From Candidatus Limnocylindrales bacterium (GTDB lineage Bacteria; Desulfobacterota; Binatia; UBA1149; CAITLU01), in NCBI GenBank assembly GCA_035626395.1, contig DASPNR010000026.1, positions 33,532 through 97,531 of the forward strand: a stretch of 64,000 nt of DNA. Reading direction: 5' to 3'. Within the stretch, counting starts at the first letter, position 1; every line of letters begins with the position of its first letter. This document shows positions 25,981 through 35,007 of the stretch, piece by piece. The translations under genes were made by a program, and so were the position numbers. The notes under the pieces are model-generated. The model was not told where the DNA came from and searched no databases. It saw nothing but the letters and a program-made list of their open reading frames with translations.

Positions 25981-26781
25981 GTGCTCAGGACGAGGATAGT
26001 CACGGCCATCATCGCCATTCCTATCCTCATCTGGCTGATCCTTTCCGCTTCGCCGGCGGTCTACAATTTTGTCGTCCTTCTGTGCACGTTCATCTCGCTT
26101 CGCGAGCTGGCCGCGATGCAGCGCGAGATGATCAACGGCGGCACGCTTCTGACCGCCGGCGCCGGCATGGTCATCGCGGTCTCCATGCTCATCGACGAAA
26201 CCGGACGGGCGGTGTCGGCCGGCCTGGTCGTTGCGCTGGTGGGAATCCTTCTGGGAACGCTCGCGACCGCCAAGAACATGCAGAGGAGCGTCGTCGGCGC
26301 CGGCCAGATCCTGTTCGCCTCGCTGTACGGCGGTCTGCTGCTGCCGCATCTGATCTGGCTTCGCGCGCAGCCGGGTGGGCCGAAGCTCGTGTTCTTTCTG
26401 CTGGCCTGCGTCATGGCCAGCGACGCCGGCGGCTACTTCGGCGGCCGCGCCTTCGGGCGCCGCAAGCTGTGGCCGAGCGTCTCACCGAACAAGACCATCG
26501 AGGGCGCCATCAGCTCGGTCGTTGCGGCAGTTTTCGTCGGAGCTATCTTCGACGAGGTGCTCGTCGACCGGTTCGGGGCCGTCGAAGTCGTTTTCGTGGC
26601 GGCAGTGATATCCCTTCTGGGCCAGGTCGGGGATCTGGCCGAGTCCATGATCAAGCGCGCGTATGACGCCAAGGACTCCGGCTGGATCCTGCCGGGCCAT
26701 GGCGGCGTGCTCGATCGGACCGACAGCATGGTGCTGCCGATCGTGTTCACCTACTACTACGCCGTCCTCAGCGTGGCGTAA
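25981..26781 (+). CDS. cdsA: phosphatidate cytidylyltransferase
   Basis: A 266-residue polytopic membrane enzyme making CDP-diacylglycerol from phosphatidate and CTP. The signature S..KR..D.KDSGWILPGHGGVLDRTDS is seen at the C-terminal end, along with SPNKTIEGA. It supplies CDP-DAG to PssA, encoded about 5 kb downstream. The start is GTG at 25981. No dxr follows, although dxr often sits between cdsA and rseP. Confidence 0.95.
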   Translation: MLRTRIVTAIIAIPILIWLILSASPAVYNFVVLLCTFISLRELAAMQREMINGGTLLTAGAGMVIAVSMLIDETGRAVSAGLVVALVGILLGTLATAKNMQRSVVGAGQILFASLYGGLLLPHLIWLRAQPGGPKLVFFLLACVMASDAGGYFGGRAFGRRKLWPSVSPNKTIEGAISSVVAAVFVGAIFDEVLVDRFGAVEVVFVAAVISLLGQVGDLAESMIKRAYDAKDSGWILPGHGGVLDRTDSMVLPIVFTYYYAVLSVA

Positions 26782-26880
26782 GACAGGCCGCTGTTGCGCC
26801 GCCGCAGAAAGTGGCTGCCCTTTTGAGTGTGGGAAGATTGCGGGTTTCGGTCCCGCTGCAGCCCGTATAGAGAAGAAGTC

Positions 26881-27966
26881 ATGGCCGTTGGAAGCATGCT
26901 TGCCGCAGTTCTCGTTCTCGCCATCGTCATTTTCGTCCACGAGCTCGGTCACTTTCTGGCCGGGAAGTGGAACAACGTCGAAGTGCGGGTTTTTTCGATG
27001 GGTTTCGGCCCGACCCTGTTCGCCAGGAAGTTCGGCGAGACGGTCTACCGTCTGGCCCTGGTTCCGCTCGGCGGCTACGTGCGCATGGCCGGATACGACG
27101 AGGAGGGCGGGGACGACGAGGACGCCCCCGCCGACCCCAGGCGCGGGTTCACGAGCAAGAGCCTGGCTGCCCGCGCCACCATCGTGGCAGCGGGCCCCGC
27201 GGTGAACCTGATTTTTGCGGCGCTGCTCTTCACCTTTTGCGCCTACGTCTACGGCGTCTCGGTTCCGTCCGACAAGCCGGTGGTCGAGGCGGTCGCGCCC
27301 GGGCAGCCGGCCGAGGCCGGCGGTCTCAAAGCCGGCGATACCGTCGTGGCGGTCGATTCGCGGCCGATCACCAAATGGGAGGACCTCCTCGACGTGGTCG
27401 TGAGCAGCGGCGGCAAGGCGCTGACGTTCGAAGTCATCGACGAAAGCGGCGCGCGCCGCACGGCCGTCGTCACGCCCAAGCTGGCTCCGCGCTATGACGA
27501 GTTCGGGGAGGAGGGCGAGTCGGTCTTCCAGATTGGCGTCCTTCGCTCCGAGGAGACGCAGGAGGTGGGGCTGACGCGCGCGGCCAGCGTTGGCGTGCAG
27601 CAGACGGCCGGCTACTCCTGGATGATCGTGCAGACCGTGGCGCGGCTGTTCCAGGGCCGGCTCTCGGCTGGGGATCTGGGCGGGCCGATCCTCATCGCGC
27701 GCGAGGCGAGCCGGCAGGCGCGCTCGGGGCTGCGGCCGCTGCTGATCTTCATGGCGCTCATCAGCGTCAACCTCGGCATCGTCAACCTGCTGCCCATCCC
27801 GGTGCTGGACGGCGGCCATCTGGCGTTCATGGCCTTCGAGGCGGTGCGCGGGAAGCCGCTGTCGCTGCGCGTTCGCGAGTACGCGCTGCAGGTGGGGATG
27901 GTGCTCATCGGCGCGCTGATGATCTTCGTCGTCTTCAACGACATCGTTCGGATCGTGGCTGGGTGA
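26881..27966 (+). CDS. rseP: RseP-type site-2 zinc metalloprotease
   Basis: A 361-residue intramembrane protease. HELGH (about residues 20-24) supplies two zinc ligands and the catalytic Glu; the third ligand is in NLLPIPVLDGGH near the C-terminus. One PDZ domain is visible between (PGQPAEAGGLKAGDTVVAVD). It cleaves anti-sigma factors or signal peptides inside the membrane; the substrate is unknown here. The ATG at 26881 is preferred to an upstream in-frame start. The stop overlaps tsaB as GTGA. Confidence 0.94.
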   Translation: MAVGSMLAAVLVLAIVIFVHELGHFLAGKWNNVEVRVFSMGFGPTLFARKFGETVYRLALVPLGGYVRMAGYDEEGGDDEDAPADPRRGFTSKSLAARATIVAAGPAVNLIFAALLFTFCAYVYGVSVPSDKPVVEAVAPGQPAEAGGLKAGDTVVAVDSRPITKWEDLLDVVVSSGGKALTFEVIDESGARRTAVVTPKLAPRYDEFGEEGESVFQIGVLRSEETQEVGLTRAASVGVQQTAGYSWMIVQTVARLFQGRLSAGDLGGPILIAREASRQARSGLRPLLIFMALISVNLGIVNLLPIPVLDGGHLAFMAFEAVRGKPLSLRVREYALQVGMVLIGALMIFVVFNDIVRIVAG

Positions 27967-28706
27967 GCCGCGGCGTCGTCCTTCTTGCTCTGGACACGGC
28001 CGGGCCTCGTCCCGGCGCCGCCGTCGTGGACGCGGGCGGCCGCGTTCGATCCAGCTATCTCGACGAAAGCAGCGGCAAACGTTCCGAGGCGGTCGGCGCG
28101 CTGGCCGTGGAGCTTCTCGCGCAGGCCGGGCTTGCGCTTTCTGCGCTGCAGGCCATTGCGGTGGTGACCGGCCCCGGCTCCTACACCGGCCTTCGAACGG
28201 GGCTGGCACTGGTCCGGGGCCTGGCCTTTCTCGATTCCCTGCCCGTCGTCGGCGTTGGCAGCCTCGAGCTGTTCGCCTTCCGCGCCGGCTCGGCCGGCAA
28301 GTCCGTGCTCGCCGTCGCCAGCGCCGGCAGCGAGCGCTTCTACTGCGCCGCCTACGCGCACGCCGGCGATACCGTGGAAGCACGCGACGACGTCGGCGTG
28401 CTCGAGGCGGACGAGCTGAGGCGGCGGATCGACGAGCATCGCGGCGCCGACTGCCTCATCGCCGCCGATGCCGCATCGACGCCGTCGATCGTGGCGCTGC
28501 GCCCGGTTCCGACGGTGGTCCGCGTCGACGACGGTGCGGTGACAGATCTCGCACGGCTCGGCGTTGCCAGGCACGCGCGCGGGCAGGCGCGGCCGGCTGC
28601 GCAGGTGCTGCCGTGCTATGTCGGCACGAGCACGCCGCGCCCGAACCAGGCGCGCGTCGCCGCCGCGTTCCTGCGCCCGCACGGCGGGGCGCATCAGCCA
28701 GAGTAA
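27963..28706 (+). CDS. tsaB: tRNA t6A biosynthesis protein TsaB
   Basis: A 247-residue ASKHA-fold partner of TsaD in making N6-threonylcarbamoyladenosine at tRNA position 37. The N-terminal LLALDTAG and the VVTGPGSYTGLRTGLA motif are diagnostic. GTG start overlapping the rseP stop. Confidence 0.93.
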   Translation: MSRGVVLLALDTAGPRPGAAVVDAGGRVRSSYLDESSGKRSEAVGALAVELLAQAGLALSALQAIAVVTGPGSYTGLRTGLALVRGLAFLDSLPVVGVGSLELFAFRAGSAGKSVLAVASAGSERFYCAAYAHAGDTVEARDDVGVLEADELRRRIDEHRGADCLIAADAASTPSIVALRPVPTVVRVDDGAVTDLARLGVARHARGQARPAAQVLPCYVGTSTPRPNQARVAAAFLRPHGGAHQPE

Positions 28707-28810
28707 GTACTTGAAAACGCACGTGATTCACGTTCGCTCCCGTTTGACAACCCGATGCGCCGGGAATACGGTGCGCGCCCGTCGCACGAAACGGAAATGA
28801 GGAGGTAGGA

Positions 28811-29047
28811 ATGGAGCCTCATGACGAAGAGCTGATCAAGACCCTGGTCCCCGCCAACGAAGAGCTGCGCAGTGCATACGAGACCCATCGCAAGCTCGAT
28901 GCCGAGGTCCAGGAGATGGCGGCTCGCAGCCATCTTTCGCCGGAGGAGGAGCTGCATCGCAAGGAGCTGCAAAAGCTCAAGCTGGCCGAGAAAGACAAGA
29001 TCATGCGCATTCTGGCCGAGTACCGCCGAAGCGCCGTATCGGCCTGA
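28811..29047 (+). CDS. DUF465 (YdcH-like) small helical protein
   Basis: A 78-residue, highly charged, all-helical protein with the LDAEVQEMAAR...LSPEEELHRKELQKLKLAEKDKI pattern of DUF465. Function is not known. AGGAGG lies seven bases before the ATG, one of the strongest ribosome sites in the window. It stands alone between tsaB and ilvN. Confidence 0.85.
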   Translation: MEPHDEELIKTLVPANEELRSAYETHRKLDAEVQEMAARSHLSPEEELHRKELQKLKLAEKDKIMRILAEYRRSAVSA

Positions 29048-29093
29048 ACGACGAACCGGGCGCGACGCTCGGCACACTGGAAAGCTTCTCCGT

Positions 29094-29120
29094 CACCGCT
29101 GGCTGGGGTGGCCAGCGGTG
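29094..29120 (+). terminator. 10-bp hairpin between the DUF465 gene and ilvN
   Basis: CACCGCTGGC (29094-29103) and its exact complement (29111-29120) with a 7-base loop. It is followed by a pyrimidine-rich stretch with TTTT at 29134-29137 and a short palindrome TCCTTCGAAGGA. It may end the upstream transcript or fold in an ilvN leader. Confidence 0.45.
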
Positions 29121-29161
29121 TCGCTCCCGTCCCTTTTCTCCTTCGAAGGAAACCTTTTTCG

Positions 29162-29716
29162 ATGACCGAGTCTGCCAAGCACACGATTTCCATCCTGGTC
29201 GAGAACGAGTTCGGCGTGCTCTCGCGCGTCGCCGGCATGTTCAGCGGCCGCGGCTACAACATCGAGAGCCTGTCGGTGGCCGAGACGCTCGATGAGTCCG
29301 TCTCGCGCATCACGCTGACCGTGCGCGGCAGCGCATCGGTCCTCGAGCAGATCATCAAGCAGCTGAACAAGCTGGTGGCGGTCATCCGCGTCGTCGACTT
29401 CCGCGAAGGCGAGTACGTCGAGCGGGAGCTGGCGCTGATCAAGGTAGCGTTCGATTCGGCCGCGCGCGCCGAGGTGATGAACATCGTCAGCATCTTCCGC
29501 GCCAGCGTCGTCGACGTCGGGACGAACGTCTGCATCATCGAGACCACCGGAGCCGAGGCGAAGATCGAGGCGATGATCCGCCTCCTGGCGCCGCTCGGCA
29601 TAAAGGAAATCGCCCGCACGGGAAGCGCCGCTCTCTATCGCGGGGAACGCCTGCTCACCGTGGCCGAAGAAAACAACGCCGCAGGTGAGACCGCGGTCAA
29701 GGAGAACGTGGCATGA
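29162..29716 (+). CDS. ilvN: acetolactate synthase small (regulatory) subunit
   Basis: A 184-residue regulatory subunit that binds valine and controls the large subunit IlvB/IlvI. The N-terminal ACT domain reads [21 protein letters not shown] and [10 protein letters not shown], as in IlvN/IlvH, and a C-terminal ALS domain follows. The ATG at 29162 was chosen from homology. No large subunit is in the window, so the holoenzyme gene is elsewhere or left of this operon. It overlaps ilvC by ATGA. Confidence 0.95.
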   Translation: MTESAKHTISILVENEFGVLSRVAGMFSGRGYNIESLSVAETLDESVSRITLTVRGSASVLEQIIKQLNKLVAVIRVVDFREGEYVERELALIKVAFDSAARAEVMNIVSIFRASVVDVGTNVCIIETTGAEAKIEAMIRLLAPLGIKEIARTGSAALYRGERLLTVAEENNAAGETAVKENVA

Positions 29717-30729
29717 AGATCTACGACAAGAACGAAGCCGACCTCGGCAAGATCACGGGAAAGACCGTGGCGGTGATCGGCTACGGCAGCCAGGGGCACG
29801 CGCACGCGATGAACCTGCGCGACAGCGGCGTCAAGGTCATCATCGGCCTGCGCTCGGGCAGCGGCTCCGCCAAGAAGGCGAGCGAAGCGGGCTTCGAGGT
29901 GATGCCGGTGGGCGAGGCGGTGGCCAACGCCGACGTGATCATGATGCTGGTGCCGGACGAGCTTGCCGGCGAACTCTACGCGGCCGAGATCGGACCCAAC
30001 CTGAAGAAGGGCGCGTACTTCTCGGTCGCGCACGGCTTCAACATCCACTTCAAGAAGATCACGCCGCCGTCGGATGCGGGCGTCTTCATGGTGGCGCCGA
30101 AAGGCCCCGGCCACCTCGTGCGCAGCGAGTTCACCAAGGGAATGGGTGTGCCGTGCCTTCTAGCCGTGCATCAGGACGGCCCCGGCGACACCGAGGCCGT
30201 CGGCCTGGCCTATGCGGCCGCCATCGGCGGCACGCGCGCGGCCGTCATCGGCACCACGTTCCGCGAGGAAACCGAGACCGATCTCTTCGGTGAGCAGGCA
30301 GTGCTGTGCGGAGGTCTGACTGAGCTCATCCGCGCCGGCTACGAGACCCTGGTGGATGCCGGCTACGCGCCCGAGATGGCGTACTTCGAGTGCATGCACG
30401 AGGTGAAGCTGATCGTCGACCTGCTCTACGAAGGCGGCATCGCCAACATGCGCTACTCCATCAGCAACACCGCCGAGTACGGCGACCTGACGCGCGGCAA
30501 GCGCGTGATCGGCCCGGAGACGCGCGCGGCCATGAAGCAGGTGCTCGCCGAGATCCAGTCGGGCAAGTTCGCCGACGAGTGGATCACCGAATACAAGTGC
30601 GGCCTGCCGCACTTCCGCGAGCTGCAGAAGGAAGGCGAGAACCATCCCATCGAGCAGGTCGGCTCGCGCCTGCGTGCGCTGATGCCGTGGCTGCAGAAGG
30701 ACAAGCTCGTCGACCGCTCGCGCAACTGA
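29713..30729 (+). CDS. ilvC: ketol-acid reductoisomerase (class I)
   Basis: A 338-residue enzyme converting acetolactate to dihydroxyisovalerate in valine/leucine synthesis. It has the NADP-binding [21 protein letters not shown], the metal-binding GEQAVLCGG and the C-terminal knotted domain with [11 protein letters not shown]. Class I length. Confidence 0.98.
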   Translation: MKIYDKNEADLGKITGKTVAVIGYGSQGHAHAMNLRDSGVKVIIGLRSGSGSAKKASEAGFEVMPVGEAVANADVIMMLVPDELAGELYAAEIGPNLKKGAYFSVAHGFNIHFKKITPPSDAGVFMVAPKGPGHLVRSEFTKGMGVPCLLAVHQDGPGDTEAVGLAYAAAIGGTRAAVIGTTFREETETDLFGEQAVLCGGLTELIRAGYETLVDAGYAPEMAYFECMHEVKLIVDLLYEGGIANMRYSISNTAEYGDLTRGKRVIGPETRAAMKQVLAEIQSGKFADEWITEYKCGLPHFRELQKEGENHPIEQVGSRLRALMPWLQKDKLVDRSRN

Positions 30730-30736
30730 ACGCGCG

Positions 30737-31399
30737 ATGAAGTTCGCCAGCGAAGGAGCCACGGTGGCGGCGATCGCCGCTGCCGTGGCCGTAGCGGCGG
30801 GTGCGGCGCTGGGATGGCCGGCTTTCGTTGTCGGCGCCGTCGTGGCCACCGGCGTGCTGCTGTTCTTTCGCGATCCCGAGCGTTACCCGCCGACCGAGGG
30901 CGATGCCATCATCAGTCCGGCCGACGGCCGCGTGGTGGCGGTGGAGGAGAACGCGACGCCGCACCGCTTCGCTCCCGAAGCGACTTCCCGGATCACGATC
31001 TTCATGTCCCCCCTGGACGTCCACATCAATCGCAGCCCCGCCGCCGGCGTCGTCGAGAGGGTCGAGCACCGGCCCGGCAAGTTCGCTGCGGCCTATCGGG
31101 CGGAAGCCTCCGAGATCAACGAATCCAACTCGCTCCTTCTGCGCACCTCCTCGGGTGCGCGGATCGTGGTGGTGCAGATTGCTGGATGGCTCGCTCGCCG
31201 TATCATCTGCCATGTGCGTCCCGGCGCGGAGCTGGCGACGGGCCAGCGTTTCGGGCTGATCATGTTCGGTTCCAGAGTCGACGTCTTCCTCCCTCCCGGC
31301 ACCCGGCTGATGGTGCGCGTCGGAGAGAAGGTGCGATCGGGCGAGACACTCATCGCGCAGCTCGTCCAAGGAGCGGCCAATGAAACCCAGGCAGCGTGA
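30737..31399 (+). CDS. psd: phosphatidylserine decarboxylase proenzyme (short form)
   Basis: A 220-residue proenzyme making phosphatidylethanolamine. Two N-terminal hydrophobic stretches are followed by RDPER..P and PADGRVV, the catalytic MSPLDVHINRSP, and the self-cleavage site FGSRVDVFLP near the C-terminus. Cleavage at Gly-Ser there would leave the serine as a pyruvoyl group. This is the short class II form. It overlaps pssA by 20 bases, so the two PE-forming steps are co-expressed. Confidence 0.96.
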   Translation: MKFASEGATVAAIAAAVAVAAGAALGWPAFVVGAVVATGVLLFFRDPERYPPTEGDAIISPADGRVVAVEENATPHRFAPEATSRITIFMSPLDVHINRSPAAGVVERVEHRPGKFAAAYRAEASEINESNSLLLRTSSGARIVVVQIAGWLARRIICHVRPGAELATGQRFGLIMFGSRVDVFLPPGTRLMVRVGEKVRSGETLIAQLVQGAANETQAA

Positions 31400-32213
31400 C
31401 CTTCGCGTAGCGCCGCTGCACGACGGCGTGCCGCGCGGGATCTATCTCCTGCCCAATCTGGTCACGTCGATGGGGTTGTTCTGCGGCATCTTCTCCATCG
31501 TCCAGACGATGCAGGGCGCCTACTACAACGCCGCGCTGGCGATTCTGGTCGCCCACATCTTCGACGGCCTGGACGGGCGCATCGCGCGCATGACCAACTC
31601 GACCAGCCGCTTCGGGATCGAATACGACTCCCTGTGCGACCTGGTCTCCTTCGGCGTGGCTCCCGGCCTGCTCATCTATAAGTGGGCGCTGGTGCCGTGG
31701 GGAGTCTGGGGCTGGACCGCGATCAGCCTCTACGTGATCTGCTCGGCCATCCGGCTCGCGCGCTTCAACATCCTGGTCGGACGCATCGACTCGAACTATT
31801 TCATGGGGCTGCCGGTGCCGGCTTCGGCGACGATGCTCGCATCGGTCGTGCTGATGTATCGCTACGTGGGCCGCTCGGGCCTGCCGGCCAAGCACGTCAC
31901 GCTGCTGCTTCTGACGTGGTCGCTGGCGCTGCTGATGGTGAGCAGCATCAAGTACCCGAGCTTCAAGAACCTGAAGCTGCACAGCCGCCAGCCGATCTCG
32001 CGCTTCGTGGTGCTCGTGCTGCTGCTGAGCGTGGCGGTGGCGGCCTACCAGGCTTTCCTGTTCGCAGGCATGTCGCTGTACGTGGCCTCTGGCCCGGCGC
32101 TGTGGCTGTGGAGCCAGTGGCATCCGAGCAAGGAGGCGCCGATGGCCGCATCGGCGGAAGTCGATGGCGACGAGGGCGAGCGCGACGAGCGCGGCCACGG
32201 TGGAATTGCTTGA
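31380..32213 (+). CDS. pssA: CDP-diacylglycerol-serine O-phosphatidyltransferase
   Basis: A 277-residue integral membrane CDP-alcohol phosphatidyltransferase that joins CDP-DAG and serine. The family signature DGLDGRIAR...G...D is at residues about 63-85 (FDGLDGRIARMTNSTSRFG, then YDSLCD). Multiple membrane helices follow. It is paired with psd. The stop codon TGA sits inside the -35 box of the leuA promoter. Confidence 0.96.
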   Translation: MKPRQRDLRVAPLHDGVPRGIYLLPNLVTSMGLFCGIFSIVQTMQGAYYNAALAILVAHIFDGLDGRIARMTNSTSRFGIEYDSLCDLVSFGVAPGLLIYKWALVPWGVWGWTAISLYVICSAIRLARFNILVGRIDSNYFMGLPVPASATMLASVVLMYRYVGRSGLPAKHVTLLLLTWSLALLMVSSIKYPSFKNLKLHSRQPISRFVVLVLLLSVAVAAYQAFLFAGMSLYVASGPALWLWSQWHPSKEAPMAASAEVDGDEGERDERGHGGIA

Positions 32214-32239
32214 CAGCCCCTCCCTGGCGCGGGTAGTCT
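32210..32239 (+). promoter_or_regulatory. sigma70-type promoter of leuA
   Basis: A perfect -35 TTGACA (32210-32215), an 18-base spacer and TAGTCT (32234-32239). Transcription would begin near 32246, just before the leader peptide start at 32258. The -35 overlaps the pssA stop. Confidence 0.65.
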
Positions 32240-32257
32240 CGCGGCCGGTACGAATCG

Positions 32258-32335
32258 ATGACGTCGCGCAACGACATCACCACGCTTGCGAGCCTGCTCC
32301 TTAGATGCCCGTCCGGGGCCTCGGCGGTGGTGTAG
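32258..32335 (+). CDS. leuA leader peptide (attenuation control)
   Basis: A 25-codon open frame starting 12 bases after the predicted transcription start and ending in TAG at 32333-32335. It contains Leu at position 10 and three consecutive Leu codons CTG-CTC-CTT at positions 13-15 (motif TLASLLLR). It precedes alternative RNA hairpins and a terminator, the hallmark of a leucine-responsive leader. No strong ribosome site is visible, as is common for a leader this close to the 5' end. Confidence 0.6.
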   Translation: MTSRNDITTLASLLLRCPSGASAVV

Positions 32336-32357
32336 CTCGACAAGACATCATCGCGAG

Positions 32358-32433
32358 CCGCGGGCGGGTCAGCATAGAATCACCCGCGGACGAAACGAGA
32401 CATTGAGAAAAGCCGCGGGTTCCCGCGGCTTTT
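32358..32433 (+). promoter_or_regulatory. leuA attenuator: mutually exclusive hairpins
   Basis: Four near-identical GC words set up competing pairs: A 32358-32364 (CCGCGGG), B 32382-32389 (ACCCGCGG), C 32413-32420 (CCGCGGGT) and D 32422-32428. A pairs with B, B pairs perfectly with C over 8 bp (antiterminator), and C pairs with D in the terminator. A segment at 32319-32325 can also pair with A when the ribosome stalls at the Leu codons, which would free B to block the terminator. The pairings are seen in sequence; the leucine control is inferred. Confidence 0.65.
32408..32433 (+). terminator. intrinsic terminator in the leuA leader
   Basis: A 12-bp perfect stem (32408-32419 with 32422-32433): AAAAGCCGCGGG and its complement, ending in TTTT and continuing CGTTTG. 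This is the cleanest intrinsic terminator in the window, placed about 85 bases before leuA. Confidence 0.85.
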
Positions 32434-32516
32434 TCGTTTGTGCCGCCGGAGCCCGCAGCGGATCGAGCGCTGCCGCCACCGTACGATGGCGGCGCGGAGC
32501 GACGAAGGAGAAGCAG

Positions 32517-34091
<1,575 letters not shown>

Positions 34092-34179
34092 AGCCGATCA
34101 TGCGGCCACGGCCGTTCGCACATCGAGCATACCGCGCGACCTCGGCGTCGTTTCGCGCGGCGAGGCCGCGCCGGGGAGC

Positions 34180-34947
34180 GTGAGAGTCCGCGGACTCATC
34201 GAGTATCTCGGCACGGGCTGGGCCGGCTGGCAGGCGCAGGACGGCGTGCCGACGATCCAGTGCGAGATCGAGAAGGCGATCCGCATCGCCACCGGCATCG
34301 AGCTGCGCATCGCCGTGGCCGGCCGCACCGATGCCGGCGTGCACGCGCACGGGCAGGTCATCGCCTTCGATGTTCCCGACGACACCGACCTGTTTCGCCT
34401 GCGCGGCTCGCTCAACGGGCTGACGGCCGACAGCATCTGCGTCGTCACGCTGGAGCGCGCCGGCGACGCCTTCGACCCGCGCAAGGACGCCGTCTCGCGC
34501 ACCTACCGCTACACGATCGTGCACGGGCGGCCACGCTCTCCATTTCTCGACGATCGCGCGTGGACGCTCTACGCGCCGCTTCCGGTCGAGCGCCTGCTCG
34601 AGCTGGCGCCGATGGTCATCGGCGAACGCGACTTCCACGCCTTCCGGGCCTCCGATTGCGAGTCGCGAAGCACGTTCCGCAACGTCCTCGACAGCCGCTG
34701 GGAATCGGACGGCACGTCGGTCCTGACGTACACGGTGACGGCCAACGCGTTCCTGAAGCAGATGGTGCGCACGCTCGTGGGCACCATGGTCGACGTCGCG
34801 CTGGACCGGGTCACGAAGGAGACGTTCGCACTGCTGTTGTCGGGCAGGGGAACGCGGCAGGACGCGGGGAGGACCGCGCCGGCCAGGGGCCTGACGTTGC
34901 TGCGCGTCGATTATCCAGCCGACGCGCTACGGTCGCCTATTCGATGA
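34180..34947 (+). CDS. truA: tRNA pseudouridine(38-40) synthase TruA
   Basis: A 255-residue enzyme modifying the anticodon arm of many tRNAs. The catalytic aspartate is in GRTDAGVHAHGQV, and the N-terminal IEYLGTGWAGWQAQ matches the family start. GTG 34180 is chosen because it leaves the usual 5-8 residues before that motif; a TTG at 34081 also opens the frame. The C-terminus lies within a tandem duplication shared with opgG. Confidence 0.92.
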   Translation: MRVRGLIEYLGTGWAGWQAQDGVPTIQCEIEKAIRIATGIELRIAVAGRTDAGVHAHGQVIAFDVPDDTDLFRLRGSLNGLTADSICVVTLERAGDAFDPRKDAVSRTYRYTIVHGRPRSPFLDDRAWTLYAPLPVERLLELAPMVIGERDFHAFRASDCESRSTFRNVLDSRWESDGTSVLTYTVTANAFLKQMVRTLVGTMVDVALDRVTKETFALLLSGRGTRQDAGRTAPARGLTLLRVDYPADALRSPIR

Positions 34948-35007
34948 CCGTGCGGGACCAGGCGGCCGACGCGCTGCGGCCGCCTACTCGATGATCGCGT
35001 ACGACCA
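34918..35007. repeat. 47-bp tandem duplication at the truA/opgG 3' ends
   Basis: Two copies, 34918-34960 and 34965-35007, are 35/43 identical with mostly transitions. Read plus, both encode ADALR.P.R-stop (the truA end); read minus, both encode WS..(V/I)IE-stop (the opgG end). truA stops in the first copy and opgG in the second. Confidence 0.85.
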
